Source: Bacillota bacterium (GTDB lineage: Bacteria; Bacillota; SHA-98; Ch115). Taken from it: DNA of 32,705 nucleotides. Made by a program: the position numbers and the translations under genes. The notes below the pieces were generated by a model that was given only the letters and a program-made list of their open reading frames with translations, ran no database searches and was not told the DNA's origin. Where the stretch lies: contig DUSO01000131.1 in assembly GCA_012842565.1 (NCBI GenBank), positions 1-32,705 of the forward strand, written 5' to 3'. Of the stretch, positions 7,151 through 16,029 are shown piece after piece (position 1 is the first letter of the stretch; each line of letters starts with the position of its first letter).

Positions 7151-8641
7151 CTACCCGGATACTTTTACCCGGTAGAGTATCTCTACTTCCTTATCTTTGG
7201 GGACTTTCAGCCTGAATTCCACTGTCGAGGCATCGATCTTCTTCCAGGGGAGCGGGCTCGAAAGCGTCCAATCCCCCATGAAGCGCTGCAATACAACTAC
7301 CTCCACGTCTTCACCCTTGCGGTTCCGGAGCTTGATAGAACACGCCTCCTCATAGGAACGAGAAGAAGTCCTACGATAATCGGTTACGGTCTTCTCCCCT
7401 ACTATATCAAACGCTCGGCCTATGAGAAGCCTGACCTTCTCGTCCTTTGCAGTCTCCGGGATCACGTCTTCCCCGACCAGCTCAAGACTTCCTGACGCAT
7501 CGTAGCGGTATATGCTGACCTTGCCCCGCGGCAGTGGCCCGCTGTCTGACCCGGTGTTGCTGAATTCCAGCACCACGTTTGCCGAAAGCTGCTGTTTCAT
7601 CCCGGTAAATGGCTCAACGCCCCCGTAGCCCGGCCCCTCGAACATAAATACCTTCTTGACCGCAAAATTGCGCGCCCCCATCAATTGCACGTGTTTTGAC
7701 GTCCTTGCAGGCAGGGAGACCGGGCGAGGAAGCGTAAAGGAATGGTATTCGAAAAGAGGGGTCGCCTCAGGCAATTCGGAGGGACCGCCGGCCATAGCAG
7801 GAGCTTCGGGCATGACTTGGAGTGCCTTCCTCGTCTGCTGAACGCTGCCGGCCCGGGAGACCATTATATCCCCGGCTACCAGTTTCACTCCTGCGCCTTC
7901 ATACGACAGGTCTGTCATGTTAGATATGGTAGCCCAGGCTGACAGGGCCAGCCTGGTATCATCCCTGTCGAGCACCCCGAAGTAATTTGCCCCCCACGAC
8001 AGGTTGCCAACCCTGTAACTGAGCTCCGCCTCCCTGGTGCCGGAGATCGAGGAACGCACCTGAAATCTGAGGCAATTGGGGTTCACCATGTCATCCGGAC
8101 CCAGGGGCAGTATCAACGTACCAGGGGGATCTACGACGAGGGAATCCCCCCTCCGGACAACGATGCTGTCTCCTGTAGCCGATACAAGGACGCAGCGATA
8201 TGTAGTACCGTTCTCGGAAATCTCGATCTCCCGGCCCACAAACCTCCGTATGAGAGAAGGACGCGACAACATGTCGCTCTCCACGTAATAGCTCAGCACC
8301 AAAGGCAGCGGATCAGACTGGGATACAGGCATAAAACGCAGGTTAACAGAGGATACATCTATATCCCCGGGAATGTCGGTTATCCCGAGGAAATTCTCGC
8401 CCGAAACCAGCGGGACATCACGAATTTCGCGCACGACAGCAATGTTGTTCTGATAGATGGAGAGCGAAATATTTCGCCCCGGCGGCAGCATCGTGAGGTG
8501 CTGGCCTCCGGGCCCCCTGGAGGCGGGCGAGTCGGCGCTTGCGAGCGAGGGCATAAGGGCCATGCATATGAGCAGAATAGAGACAAGGCAGGAAGTCATA
8601 TCCCCGGCCCGTTTGTTGATGAGGTAACCATTACCCCTCAC
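7151..8641 (-). CDS. Secreted DUF4139-type protein
   Basis: A 496-residue exported protein of the DUF4139 type. A hydrophobic signal sequence (TSCLVSILLICMALMPSLA) ends near 'ASADS'. The beta-rich body has the typical 'IYQNNIAVVREIRDVPLVSG' opening, 'LSYRVGNLSWGANYFGVLDR' in the middle and 'RLLIGRAFDIVGEKTVTDYR' followed by a C-terminal beta-sandwich. I prefer the GTG at 8641 because AGGGGG lies 8 nt upstream, while the ATG at 8599 and the ATG at 8665 have no SD. Biochemical function is unknown. It lies 75 bp upstream of the yprB-like gene and follows the speD terminator hairpin. The call is on sequence pattern only. Confidence 0.8.
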   Translation of the reverse strand: MRGNGYLINKRAGDMTSCLVSILLICMALMPSLASADSPASRGPGGQHLTMLPPGRNISLSIYQNNIAVVREIRDVPLVSGENFLGITDIPGDIDVSSVNLRFMPVSQSDPLPLVLSYYVESDMLSRPSLIRRFVGREIEISENGTTYRCVLVSATGDSIVVRRGDSLVVDPPGTLILPLGPDDMVNPNCLRFQVRSSISGTREAELSYRVGNLSWGANYFGVLDRDDTRLALSAWATISNMTDLSYEGAGVKLVAGDIMVSRAGSVQQTRKALQVMPEAPAMAGGPSELPEATPLFEYHSFTLPRPVSLPARTSKHVQLMGARNFAVKKVFMFEGPGYGGVEPFTGMKQQLSANVVLEFSNTGSDSGPLPRGKVSIYRYDASGSLELVGEDVIPETAKDEKVRLLIGRAFDIVGEKTVTDYRRTSSRSYEEACSIKLRNRKGEDVEVVVLQRFMGDWTLSSPLPWKKIDASTVEFRLKVPKDKEVEILYRVKVSG

Positions 8642-8715
8642 TTTCAATACCCCCTGAAATATCATCGGTCTGACAGATCAGGCCGACCGGTCTCTCAAGC
8701 CAGGTGGGAATAAGC

Positions 8716-8761
8716 GCGAGGGCCGGTCCTCCTCTTGCTTTATGCCCGGACCGGCCCTCGC
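8716..8761 (-). terminator. 14-bp hairpin downstream of speD
   Basis: GCGAGGGCCGGTCC (8716-8729) pairs perfectly with 8748-8761 across an 18-nt loop, beginning 3 bp after the speD stop codon. Downstream on the minus strand there is only CGCTTATTCC, so it is a strong GC hairpin lacking a U-tract. Confidence 0.6.
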
Positions 8762-8764
8762 CAT

Positions 8765-9148
8765 CTACCCCGAAGCCACTTTTTGCAGCCCATGCTGCTG
8801 GAGGATCCCCCTTCTGACCAAAGACGCCACCATATCCTTTGCCCTGAGCCTTTCCCGGATATACTGGCAGGCGACCGTGGGATCAACATGCTCCCCACAG
8901 GTAAATACATCCACTGCAGCATATGAGTATTCCGGCCAGGTATGGATAGTAAGGTGGGACTCGGAAATCACGACAACGCCGCTCACTCCTTGCGGGCTAA
9001 ATTTATGAAACGCTACCTCACGGACATCTGCGCCTGCCCGCAAAGCAGCGTTGACCATGATCTCCTTGATGGTCTCTACGTCGTTCAGTACTTCAGGGTC
9101 ACACCCGTACACCTCGCACAAGATATGACGACCCAAAGCATTTTCCAT
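8765..9148 (-). CDS. speD: S-adenosylmethionine decarboxylase proenzyme (SpeD)
   Basis: A 127-residue class 1B SAM decarboxylase proenzyme (EC 4.1.1.50) that supplies decarboxy-SAM for spermidine synthesis. It cleaves itself between Glu63 and Ser64 in '[20 protein letters not shown]', and Ser64 becomes the pyruvoyl group. 'FTCGEHVDP' carries the catalytic Cys. GGGAGG lies upstream of the ATG, and a very strong promoter is at 9213-9240. The gene ends in TAG next to a 14-bp hairpin, so it is monocistronic. No spermidine synthase (speE) gene is in the window. Short pyruvoyl-type SpeD is frequent in thermophilic bacteria. Confidence 0.97.
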   Translation of the reverse strand: MENALGRHILCEVYGCDPEVLNDVETIKEIMVNAALRAGADVREVAFHKFSPQGVSGVVVISESHLTIHTWPEYSYAAVDVFTCGEHVDPTVACQYIRERLRAKDMVASLVRRGILQQHGLQKVASG

Positions 9149-9212
9149 CCAAAGTCCCGCCTCCCTTCAGAGTGAGAACCCATCGCCGAGCCCAGCGTCT
9201 CGGTCAATACCG

Positions 9213-9240
9213 ATTCTAGCAGATCGCCCCCAAATGTCAA
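9213..9240 (-). promoter_or_regulatory. Strong sigma-A promoter for speD
   Basis: A consensus TTGACA (9235-9240) and TAGAAT (9213-9218) are spaced 16 bp, with TG one base before the -10 (extended -10). Transcription starts near 9206, leaving about 58 nt of leader. The -35 lies in an inverted repeat, CCAAAT (9230-9235) and ATTTGG (9244-9249). Confidence 0.8.
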
Positions 9241-9249
9241 GGTATTTGG
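9230..9249. promoter_or_regulatory. Inverted repeat overlapping the speD -35
   Basis: CCAAAT and its complement ATTTGG are separated by 8 nt; the -35 hexamer is in the centre and one arm. The position suits a repressor operator, but a 6-bp repeat can arise by chance. Confidence 0.35.
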
Positions 9250-9274
9250 AGGGCCAAGTAGGACGGTTTCAGGG

Positions 9275-10567
9275 TCATATGAGCCCATCTTTCCTCATAC
9301 GATCAACCCCCATGATTACACCAAGGGCCACCTGCTCCCACGCTACCCCGCCCTGTAGATAACAGGCATAAGGCTCCCGGAGGGGGGCGTCGACGCTCAG
9401 CTCAGACGAGGCGCCCTGGATGAATGTACCGCCCCCCATGACTATCTTATCGCCATACCCGGGCATCTCCCCTGCTTCGGGCAACACCATGCTGTTGACA
9501 GGCGACGCTGCCTGAATGCCGTGACAAAAGCTTATGAGCCGCTCCGGACGCCCCAGGAGGATGCCCTGTACCGAGTCGGCCCGGCGATCCCCGGGACGTG
9601 GCATCGTGTCAAACCCGAGAGTCTCGAGAAACCAGGATGCGAATATGGCCCCTTTGATGGCCTCAGAGACGACGAACGGTGCCATGAAGAAACCCTGAAA
9701 GAGAAGCCGGTTCAGCCCAAGGGTAGGCCCTATCCCGGCACCCTGCCCGGGTGCGGTGAGCCTCGCCGCTACCCGATCGAGGTATTCCCTCTTGCCTGCT
9801 ATGTAGCCGCCGCAGGGGGCAATGCCACCCCCGGGGTTTTTGATGAGCGAGCCGCATACAAGGTCACAGCCCCGTTCTCCCGGCTCCTCCTTCTCGACGA
9901 ATTCGCCATAACAATTGTCAACGACGATAATGGCTCCGTCATTTGCCCTCCGGACAGCCTCTACGATCCAACCGACCTCGTCTACAGGAAGGGCGCGTCG
10001 CCACGAATACCCCATTGACCTCTGTATCAGGACTGCCCTGGTATTGGCGCCCACGGCCCCCTCTATGGCTTCGAGGTCAGGCGTCCCGCCCGGCAGGAGG
10101 GGGACCTCCTTTACCCTGACCCCGATCTCTCGTAGAGACCCTACATCTCCCGGGCTGCGGCCGATTACCCTGGCTACCGTGTCATATGGCGGTCCCGTGG
10201 CAACAACCAGCTCATCGCCGGGCAGGAGGATTCCAAACAGGCAGGCGGACACTGCCTGAGTACCGGAAGATATCTGGTGTCTCACGATAGCCCCTTCGGT
10301 GCCAAATACCTCGGCATAGACAGATTCCAGCGCCTCCCGGCCCAGGTCCCCGTAGCCATACCCGGTTGTACCGGCAAAGTGGTGATCACCCACCCCTGCA
10401 GCCTGGAAAGCCTTCAAGACCTTCAGGTAGTTATGCCGGCGTGTGTCTTCGGCCCTCTCCCATTCGGGACCGGCCTTAAGGGCGGCGTCCTGCGCCAGCG
10501 ACAAAAACGCATCATCGATGCCGTAGAGTCCTGAGATACGCCCGAGAAAGTCATCGAGCCCTGTCAA
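9275..10567 (-). CDS. ynbB: YnbB/aluminium-resistance family PLP protein
   Basis: A 430-residue fold-type I PLP enzyme of the methionine gamma-lyase-like 'aluminium resistance' family, known as YnbB in Bacillus. '[18 protein letters not shown]' binds PLP phosphate, 'VVDNCYGEF' holds the ring-stacking Asp, and '[21 protein letters not shown]' contains the Schiff-base Lys243. The true reaction is not established for the family. The start is TTG at 10567, overlapping the dapL end by 17 bp, with AAGGCAGG upstream. It is the last gene of the spoVK-dapF-dapL run. In Bacillus this gene also lies near hfq and miaA, so the neighbourhood is ancestral. Confidence 0.9.
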   Translation of the reverse strand: MTGLDDFLGRISGLYGIDDAFLSLAQDAALKAGPEWERAEDTRRHNYLKVLKAFQAAGVGDHHFAGTTGYGYGDLGREALESVYAEVFGTEGAIVRHQISSGTQAVSACLFGILLPGDELVVATGPPYDTVARVIGRSPGDVGSLREIGVRVKEVPLLPGGTPDLEAIEGAVGANTRAVLIQRSMGYSWRRALPVDEVGWIVEAVRRANDGAIIVVDNCYGEFVEKEEPGERGCDLVCGSLIKNPGGGIAPCGGYIAGKREYLDRVAARLTAPGQGAGIGPTLGLNRLLFQGFFMAPFVVSEAIKGAIFASWFLETLGFDTMPRPGDRRADSVQGILLGRPERLISFCHGIQAASPVNSMVLPEAGEMPGYGDKIVMGGGTFIQGASSELSVDAPLREPYACYLQGGVAWEQVALGVIMGVDRMRKDGLI

Positions 10568-11729
10568 AACGGATGCCTGCCTTCTTAAGACGTTCTAAGG
10601 CTTCCTGGATACGATGGTCCGGGGTGGTCAGGGAGATCCTGAAGTACCCCTCGCCGTGCTGGCCGTATCCTATACCCGGTGTCAGGAAGACCGCGGCCTT
10701 TTCAAGCACGTAGTTGCTGAATGCTATGGAGGTAAATCCGGGCGGCACGGGCGCCCAGATATAGAAGGTGCCCTTTGTGGGCTTTATATCCCACCCGAGG
10801 CTGTTGAAGCCCGAGATCACCATATCCCGTCTCTTCTGGTATGTCTCGCAGGCCCGGGCCGTGTGCTCATCGGGCCCGGTAAGGGCGGTAACGCCTGCAT
10901 ATTGGATCGCCTGGAATACCCCTGAATCGATGTTGGTCTTGACCCTGCCCAGCGCCTCAATCACCCTGGCCGAACCGCAGGCCCATCCCAGCCGCCATCC
11001 GGTCATATTGTAGGTCTTGGACAACGAGTGAAACTCTATGCCGACCTCTTTTGCTCCAGGCACTTCAAGGAAGCTTGGAGCCTTATATCCATCGAATGTC
11101 ACTTCGCTGTAGGCCGCATCGTGGCAGACTACGATATCATATTCACGGGCAAATTCGACGACCCTTGCGAAGAATTCCTTTGTAGCCACAGCTGCCGTCG
11201 GGTTATTTGGGTAATTTATGAACATCAACTTTGCCCGCCGCCGTACCTCCACGGGGATGGCATCGAGGTCCGGGAGAAACCCCGCTTTCTCATCAAGCGG
11301 CATCATGTAGCTCGTCCCGCCGGCGAGGAGGGTACCTATGGAGTAAACCGGGTATCCTGGGTCCGGCACCAGATTGATGTCGCCGGGGTTTACATAGCAG
11401 AGCGAGATATGGGCAATTCCCTCCTTTGAACCTATCAAAGACACGACCTCGGTGTCCGGGTCCAGCTCGACGCCAAAGCGCCGTTTGTACCATTCCGCCA
11501 CAGCCCGCCTGAATGCTGGCAGGCCCTCATAAGACGGGTAACGGTGATTCTCTGGGTTTCTTGCCTCTTCCACAAGACGATCCACTATGTAGGAGGGCGT
11601 AGGCAGGTCAGGATCGCCAATCCCAAAGCTTATTACGTCCTTCCCCTCTTGCTTTGCACGCGCGATCGCCTTGTCGACTTCTGCAAAGAGATAAGGTGGC
11701 AGGTTCTTGATTCTTTCCGCTTCTTCCAC
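10551..11729 (-). CDS. dapL: LL-diaminopimelate aminotransferase
   Basis: A 392-residue class I/II PLP aminotransferase (EC 2.6.1.83) that converts tetrahydrodipicolinate directly to LL-diaminopimelate, bypassing the acylated intermediates. Motifs: '[18 protein letters not shown]', '[11 protein letters not shown]', and '[15 protein letters not shown]' with PLP Lys238. I choose GTG at 11727-11729, as GGGAGGG ends 9 nt before it and the N-terminus '[20 protein letters not shown]' fits the family. The ATG six codons upstream overlaps that SD, and longer starts run into intergenic DNA. It lies 52 bp after dapF, which acts next on its product, a direct functional pairing. Confidence 0.93.
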   Translation of the reverse strand: MEEAERIKNLPPYLFAEVDKAIARAKQEGKDVISFGIGDPDLPTPSYIVDRLVEEARNPENHRYPSYEGLPAFRRAVAEWYKRRFGVELDPDTEVVSLIGSKEGIAHISLCYVNPGDINLVPDPGYPVYSIGTLLAGGTSYMMPLDEKAGFLPDLDAIPVEVRRRAKLMFINYPNNPTAAVATKEFFARVVEFAREYDIVVCHDAAYSEVTFDGYKAPSFLEVPGAKEVGIEFHSLSKTYNMTGWRLGWACGSARVIEALGRVKTNIDSGVFQAIQYAGVTALTGPDEHTARACETYQKRRDMVISGFNSLGWDIKPTKGTFYIWAPVPPGFTSIAFSNYVLEKAAVFLTPGIGYGQHGEGYFRISLTTPDHRIQEALERLKKAGIRFDRAR

Positions 11730-11781
11730 TGGACATAACCCTCCCATATAAAGCCTGAAATTCGTCTGCGGCCGGCCCGGA

Positions 11782-12642
11782 CTAGACCCAGATACACCCG
11801 CGGAACACCTCTTCCGCCGGGCCCGACATGTAGATATGGTTGTCGGTAGCCCATCGGATATCCAGCTTACCCCCGGGCAGGATAACGCTGCAATTGCGGG
11901 AAAGAAGTCCCATGATAGCGCCTGCCGCCACGGTCGCACATGCCCCGGTACCGCAAGCAAGGGTTGCGCCGGCCCCACGCTCCCAGACCTTGACCCTTAC
12001 TCTGTCTCTGGCCTCGATTTCCGCAAATTCCACATTGACCTTGTCGGGGAACATTCCATCGTTTTCGATCAACGGACCCAGGGTCGCAAGAGGCACAGAA
12101 TCTACATCGTCCACGAAGATGACACAGTGGGGGTTCCCCATGGAGACGCAGGTGATGCGAAACTCGCGGCCGCCAAAGGTGCGGGGGGCATTGACAACCT
12201 CTTTCTCCCCAAAGACAACGGGTACCCTGGCCGCATCAAACACAGGCACTCCCATGTCAACAACGACGCCGGACACCCGGCCGTCTTCCAGCACTACGGA
12301 AGGCCTGACTATCCCGGAAGGGGTCTCCAGGGTGATCTCTTTCTTCTCCACCAGGCCGTGTTCATACGCGTACCGGGCGATACACCTTGTGGCATTTCCG
12401 CACATCCTGGCCTCACTGCCGTCCGGGTTGAAAATACGCATCCGGAGATCGGCGTGTTGCGAAGGCAGTATGAGGACCATCCCGTCAGCACCGATACCAA
12501 AATGGCGGTCGCATACCCTGACCGCCATGTCCGGCAGGTCTTTGTCCGGCAACTGGCAGCCGCTCGTGAAGTCAAATACTGCGAAGTCGTTGCCTATTCC
12601 CTGCATCTTGATAAACTCTAGTGGTTGTCGGATAGTCTCCAA
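11782..12642 (-). CDS. dapF: Diaminopimelate epimerase
   Basis: Diaminopimelate epimerase (EC 5.1.1.7) interconverts LL- and meso-diaminopimelate for lysine and peptidoglycan. The two catalytic cysteines are seen in '[18 protein letters not shown]' and '[17 protein letters not shown]'. '[15 protein letters not shown]' is the N-terminal substrate-binding strand. I prefer the TTG at 12642 (286 residues) since AAAGGGG lies 8 nt upstream; a GTG 8 codons earlier (12666) has no good SD. It precedes dapL by 52 bp. Together they form the end of the DapL-type lysine pathway. Family call secure, start moderately so. Confidence 0.93.
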   Translation of the reverse strand: METIRQPLEFIKMQGIGNDFAVFDFTSGCQLPDKDLPDMAVRVCDRHFGIGADGMVLILPSQHADLRMRIFNPDGSEARMCGNATRCIARYAYEHGLVEKKEITLETPSGIVRPSVVLEDGRVSGVVVDMGVPVFDAARVPVVFGEKEVVNAPRTFGGREFRITCVSMGNPHCVIFVDDVDSVPLATLGPLIENDGMFPDKVNVEFAEIEARDRVRVKVWERGAGATLACGTGACATVAAGAIMGLLSRNCSVILPGGKLDIRWATDNHIYMSGPAEEVFRGCIWV

Positions 12643-12690
12643 AATGGCAACCCCTTTCCGCGACACCGTAAACCCAATCTGCCTTAAGAT

Positions 12691-12921
12691 CTAATCCGCG
12701 TTGCGACAACCGGTGTCCCCCACGGCTTCACTTTGGGTTACCCCCCGTACCGGGGCCCCGCAGATCACACACCTGCCGCGTTCAAGGGTCCTTCTCCTTA
12801 GCTCGATCGGGGAAAATACGGCTCCGTGCCTGTATCCTTCGATGACTCCCAGCCTGTGGCCCATGATATACCCTATCAGGAATGCCACGACCAGTAACAG
12901 GGCCCATCCCTCAACGGACAT
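12691..12921 (-). CDS. Small membrane protein with C-terminal CxxC
   Basis: I do not recognise the family. With the start at 12921 it is 76 residues: 'MSVEGWALLLVVAFLIGYIM' forms one N-terminal transmembrane helix. A basic cytosol-facing stretch follows (SPIELRRRTLERG), then 'CVICGAPVRG' and a last Cys near the end, suggesting a small metal-binding knuckle. GGTGA 8 nt upstream supports this ATG. An upstream ATG at 12963 would overlap the UbiA-like gene by 38 bp. The gene lies 4 bp after the UbiA-like stop and ahead of dapF, so it is co-transcribed. Function unknown. Confidence 0.7.
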   Translation of the reverse strand: MSVEGWALLLVVAFLIGYIMGHRLGVIEGYRHGAVFSPIELRRRTLERGRCVICGAPVRGVTQSEAVGDTGCRNAD

Positions 12922-12925
12922 GGTG

Positions 12926-13528
12926 TCAATCACCGCCCCTGTGGCGCGACCGGCTGCCGACATAGAATGCGGCGAGCATCACGACCGGCGCGCACATGAG
13001 GACCAGGAAGGCCCTTGACCGGTCCAGGATAAGCCCCAGTAAAAAGAGGCATATGGCCAGGAGAAGAGTCTCACCCTTGCCGAGGAGGTTCACGAAGTTT
13101 TTGCGGTTGCCGCCGTGTTCCTTCGAATAGTCTACCAAATCATCCGCAAGCTGTAAAGAAAACATGAGAGCTACCGACGATAGCGTTGCTCTCGCCCCGA
13201 AGAGGAAGAATGCGGCCGCGGATACCAGCGCAGCCTCACATGCGGCCGTAAGGCCGCTGGGGTATCTCGCGCCAGATTCACGAGCCATCCCTGCAACATA
13301 AGCGCCGAGGACGAGGGGACACGCGACCTGGACCGAGAGCGCACATCCCAGTGAGGTTGCGATGATGGCGTACGGCAGGATGGCATCGCCCAAGAGCTCA
13401 TAGAGGGAAGGCTTCTGCCATATGCGGTCCATGTCATGGTCCAGGTAATCGTCCATGAGCTTTATGGCAAATCCCGCGAGGAGGGTTGCGGCCAGGCTCC
13501 TCAGCCAGTCAAAGCTGGCTCCCGACAT
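12926..13528 (-). CDS. Short UbiA-like polyprenyltransferase-fold membrane protein
   Basis: A 200-residue, highly hydrophobic protein with about seven predicted helices. Two Asp-rich motifs sit where UbiA prenyltransferases bind Mg-pyrophosphate: 'KLMDDYLDHDMDRIW' (Asp26, 27, 30, 34) and 'LQLADDLVDYSKE' (Asp129, 130, 133). It is clearly shorter than typical UbiA enzymes (about 290 residues, nine helices), so it may be a reduced or divergent subfamily. The start is well defined: ATG at 13528 with GGAGGTGAG upstream. It overlaps the GTPase gene by 20 bp. Substrate unknown; prenyl transfer is inference from motifs. Confidence 0.75.
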   Translation of the reverse strand: MSGASFDWLRSLAATLLAGFAIKLMDDYLDHDMDRIWQKPSLYELLGDAILPYAIIATSLGCALSVQVACPLVLGAYVAGMARESGARYPSGLTAACEAALVSAAAFFLFGARATLSSVALMFSLQLADDLVDYSKEHGGNRKNFVNLLGKGETLLLAICLFLLGLILDRSRAFLVLMCAPVVMLAAFYVGSRSRHRGGD

Positions 13529-14120
13529 ATGTCCTCACCTCCAGGATGCCGCGTCGCCTGAGTGCCGACACCGGGAAGACCCTGACCCCCGGGGGCAGTG
13601 TCTGGACAAGCTGTTTTAAGCCCTTATCGGCGCCCGGGATATCCATCTTGTTGGCAACTATGCAGTAGCCTCCACGGAGCCGCGCGTAGTTACATATCTC
13701 CTGGTCGACCTCGCCTACAGGAGGCTCATCCATTCCACGGCCGGCAGCGGCGGCATCTATGATATGGACTATCAGGTCAGAGGATTGGAGGGCCGCCAGG
13801 GTCTGCGCCATGCTCTTGCGCACGCCAGGGTCCCGATGGACGCCTTCCGAGAGGCCTGTTGTATCTATGATCTCCACCCTTTTACGGCCCTTGCCGGCCG
13901 GCAGGTCCAGTATCACCGACTGAAGGCAGCGTGTGGTATGTGGTGCCGGGTCGACGAGGTGTCTCGCCGCTTCTCTTATGTCATAGCTCACGGCCATCCT
14001 CTTGCCGTCGGGGAGTTCACGCAGGAGCGATATATTCTTCACCCGCAGGGATTCGGCAAGGGCGAGGAGGAATAGGGTCTTACCCACGTTGGGCTTGCCG
14101 ACAATTATACAGCGTCTCAT
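13509..14120 (-). CDS. Small Era-like GTPase
   Basis: A 203-residue single-domain P-loop GTPase with all main motifs: G1 'GKPNVGKT' (about residues 8-15), G3 'DTTG' (in 'IIDTTGLSEG'), G4 'NKMD', and G5-like 'SAL'. It lacks the extra domains of Era, Der or Obg, so I cannot name it. 'Era-like GTPase' is the safe call. The ATG has GAGGGG 9 nt upstream and lies 22 bp after spoVK, while its end overlaps the UbiA-like membrane gene. The tight linkage suggests the GTPase works with that membrane protein or with SpoVK. Function unknown. Confidence 0.8.
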   Translation of the reverse strand: MRRCIIVGKPNVGKTLFLLALAESLRVKNISLLRELPDGKRMAVSYDIREAARHLVDPAPHTTRCLQSVILDLPAGKGRKRVEIIDTTGLSEGVHRDPGVRKSMAQTLAALQSSDLIVHIIDAAAAGRGMDEPPVGEVDQEICNYARLRGGYCIVANKMDIPGADKGLKQLVQTLPPGVRVFPVSALRRRGILEVRTYVGSQL

Positions 14121-14142
14121 AGCTTACGGCCCCTCACCGAGG

Positions 14143-15150
14143 TCACGGCCCTTCGCTGATGTCTTCCCTCCGGATGAGCATGAGTTCCTCCCTTGAAAGG
14201 TCAGGCTTATCGGCAAGGCGAAGGGCCTGCCTCCTGACGGCCCGTTCAATGATGTTGCGCACCAGCCGCGCATTGCCCGTATTGTCCTCATTCTTCGCTA
14301 TCTTTGATACGAGGATCCCGCGCAGCTCGAAAAGCGCCTCCGGGTCTAACTTATATTCACGCCTTTTCAACATAAGTTGTGCGATCTTTATGAGTTCTTC
14401 GATGGTATAGTCGGGAAACTCTATATGAACCGGAAACCTGGACCTAAGGCCGGGATTGGACCGGATGAACGAAGCCATCTCCTCCCGGTAGCCGGCCAGG
14501 ATGAGGATAAGCCGGTCCTTGTAGTCCTCCATCGCCTTCACCAGGGTATCGATCGCTTCCTTCCCGAAGTCCTTTTCTCCTCCCCTGGCAAGGGAATATG
14601 CCTCGTCAATGAAGAGTATTCCTCCCATGGCCCTTTTAATCTGCTCCCTTGTCTTCTGCGCAGTGTGGCCTATATACTCCCCCACCAGGTCCGCCCTCTC
14701 GACCTCCACCAGGTGCCCCTTTTCCAGGACCCCCATCTCCTTGAATATCTTGCCGAGAATGCGGGCGCACGTGGTCTTGCCGGTCCCCGGGTTGCCGCTG
14801 AAGATCATGTGTAGCACCAACGGGTCAGAGGCAAGAAGCCTCTGGGCCCTTATCCGCTGGATTCTCACATAGGCGACTATCTCCCTGACGAGGGACTTCA
14901 CCTTTTCCAGCCCCACAAGACTGTCTAACTCGGCCATAGCCTGGTGAAGGGGCCAGGTACCCTCGTGTGCCGCCTGGCAACCGCGCTCGTCAGCCGGAGG
15001 GAGGCCAGGAGGGCAAACGGCCTTCCCGGATCTGCCGGCACCCCCGCATGATACGTCCCTCAAAGCCTCCAGCGCCTGAGAGGGAGTCAGCCTGCCATTC
15101 TCTACCCCTGCCAGCACTGAGTTTATGTCACCAGGGTCGAAGGCCAGCAT
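14143..15150 (-). CDS. spoVK: SpoVK/CbbX-type AAA ATPase
   Basis: A 335-residue AAA+ ATPase of the SpoVK/CbbX family. An N-terminal helical region (about 1-75) precedes the AAA core: 'DSLVGLEKVKSLVREIVAYV', Walker A 'IFSGNPGTGKTTCARILG', pore-loop 'LVGEYIGHTAQKTREQI', Walker B 'GGILFIDEAYSLARGGEKDF', sensor 1 'LILILAGYREEM', and arginine-finger/sensor-2 region 'GNARLVRNIIERA'. SpoVK is a mother-cell sporulation protein in Bacillus (stage V). The start is the ATG at 15150 with AGAGGTGG upstream; the open frame to 15381 is non-coding leader. It heads the run through ynbB and has a candidate sporulation promoter at 15241-15248. Confidence 0.88.
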   Translation of the reverse strand: MLAFDPGDINSVLAGVENGRLTPSQALEALRDVSCGGAGRSGKAVCPPGLPPADERGCQAAHEGTWPLHQAMAELDSLVGLEKVKSLVREIVAYVRIQRIRAQRLLASDPLVLHMIFSGNPGTGKTTCARILGKIFKEMGVLEKGHLVEVERADLVGEYIGHTAQKTREQIKRAMGGILFIDEAYSLARGGEKDFGKEAIDTLVKAMEDYKDRLILILAGYREEMASFIRSNPGLRSRFPVHIEFPDYTIEELIKIAQLMLKRREYKLDPEALFELRGILVSKIAKNEDNTGNARLVRNIIERAVRRQALRLADKPDLSREELMLIRREDISEGP

Positions 15151-15240
15151 ACCGGGCGAACCACCTCTCGACAGACAGTGTGAAAACTCGGGGCGGGACA
15201 AAACGGACTGGTGAAGCAACGCTGTCGGCCGGGACTTTAT

Positions 15241-15268
15241 ATTATATGCGAGACGCATGGAGATTCGT
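15241..15268 (-). promoter_or_regulatory. Candidate mother-cell promoter for spoVK
   Basis: CATATAAT on the minus strand (15241-15248) fits the shared sigma-E/sigma-K -10 CATANNNT. An AC dinucleotide at 15267-15268 is 18 bp upstream, one more than typical for sigma-K. No sigma-E ATA at the right place. The same bases contain TATAAT but no good sigma-A -35. Confidence 0.35.
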
Positions 15269-15387
15269 GCTCCGGCTCGCAGAGTAACCGGGAGACGGGG
15301 TGGGGCCGCCGGTCTCGTCCTCCTTTCATGGTGGATGCACCGCGGCCCCTCGAATACGATAGTGCCCGGGTCGACCGGCACCGGCGA

Positions 15388-15945
15388 CTAGGCATTGGAG
15401 CCAAAGGGCCCAGGAGAAGTAGCCCTGCGGATACCGAGGGCCTTTTCAAGCTCTATAGCATGATTCTGTTCCACGACGACGATATTCCGGATCTTCTGCG
15501 CCGAGTCATAGAGTCCGGCGCTTTCGAGTTGCTGGATCCGTGTCAAATAGCGCTTGATCGCGTTATACTCAGCCTGCAGGTCCTGGCGAAGCATCTCCTC
15601 ATTGTCCAGCGAGGTCAGACGCTCCGCTACCTCAATGGTAGGAATTCCCCCAAGATACTGGATGAGGTCACTCAGGATTACGGCGTGCTCATGCTCGTCC
15701 TGGGCGTGCTGCAGTTCCTCCTGGATGATAGCCACGTATTCCGGTCCGGTGAGCATGCTGGCATGCTGGATATATTGTACCATCGCAGCATATTCCCACA
15801 TCAGGTCCAAGTTGAGCCCGCTCAGTATCTGCTCCCTCTGCCGCGCCGATACGCTGTAGACCTCAACCACGCTGGGCCGCTCGCCAGTCGGCAACGAGAC
15901 CACCTCCCCCGGATTCTTGTGATCCAACGGTCTCCCGTGATCCAT
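15388..15945 (-). CDS. Ferritin-like diiron protein
   Basis: A 185-residue four-helix ferritin-like protein. A complete diiron ligand set is visible: Glu51 (in 'MWEYAAMVQYIQ'), Glu77-x2-His80 (in 'IQEELQHAQDEH'), Glu126 (in 'LQAEYNAIKRYL') and Glu159-x2-His162 (in 'VEQNHAIELEK'). It resembles bacterioferritin/DUF-type ferritins; roles in iron storage, peroxide handling or a diiron oxidase are all possible. The ATG at 15945 has no clear SD; TATAAT lies 8 bp upstream of it (15951-15956), raising the possibility of a leaderless transcript. It lies between hfq and spoVK. Exact subfamily not recognised. Confidence 0.8.
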   Translation of the reverse strand: MDHGRPLDHKNPGEVVSLPTGERPSVVEVYSVSARQREQILSGLNLDLMWEYAAMVQYIQHASMLTGPEYVAIIQEELQHAQDEHEHAVILSDLIQYLGGIPTIEVAERLTSLDNEEMLRQDLQAEYNAIKRYLTRIQQLESAGLYDSAQKIRNIVVVEQNHAIELEKALGIRRATSPGPFGSNA

Positions 15946-16029
15946 AACCCATTATATTCGCCCGGAGGAAGGAGGTGACGCAGGGGGGCAGGAAGAAGTA
16001 CACGCGGACCACCGACAGGGGGTGACAGG

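Noticed and set aside
11730-11978. N-terminal extension of dapL
   Set aside because: Extra codons have no family resemblance and run into the dapF stop region; GTG at 11729 has the correct SD and N-terminus.
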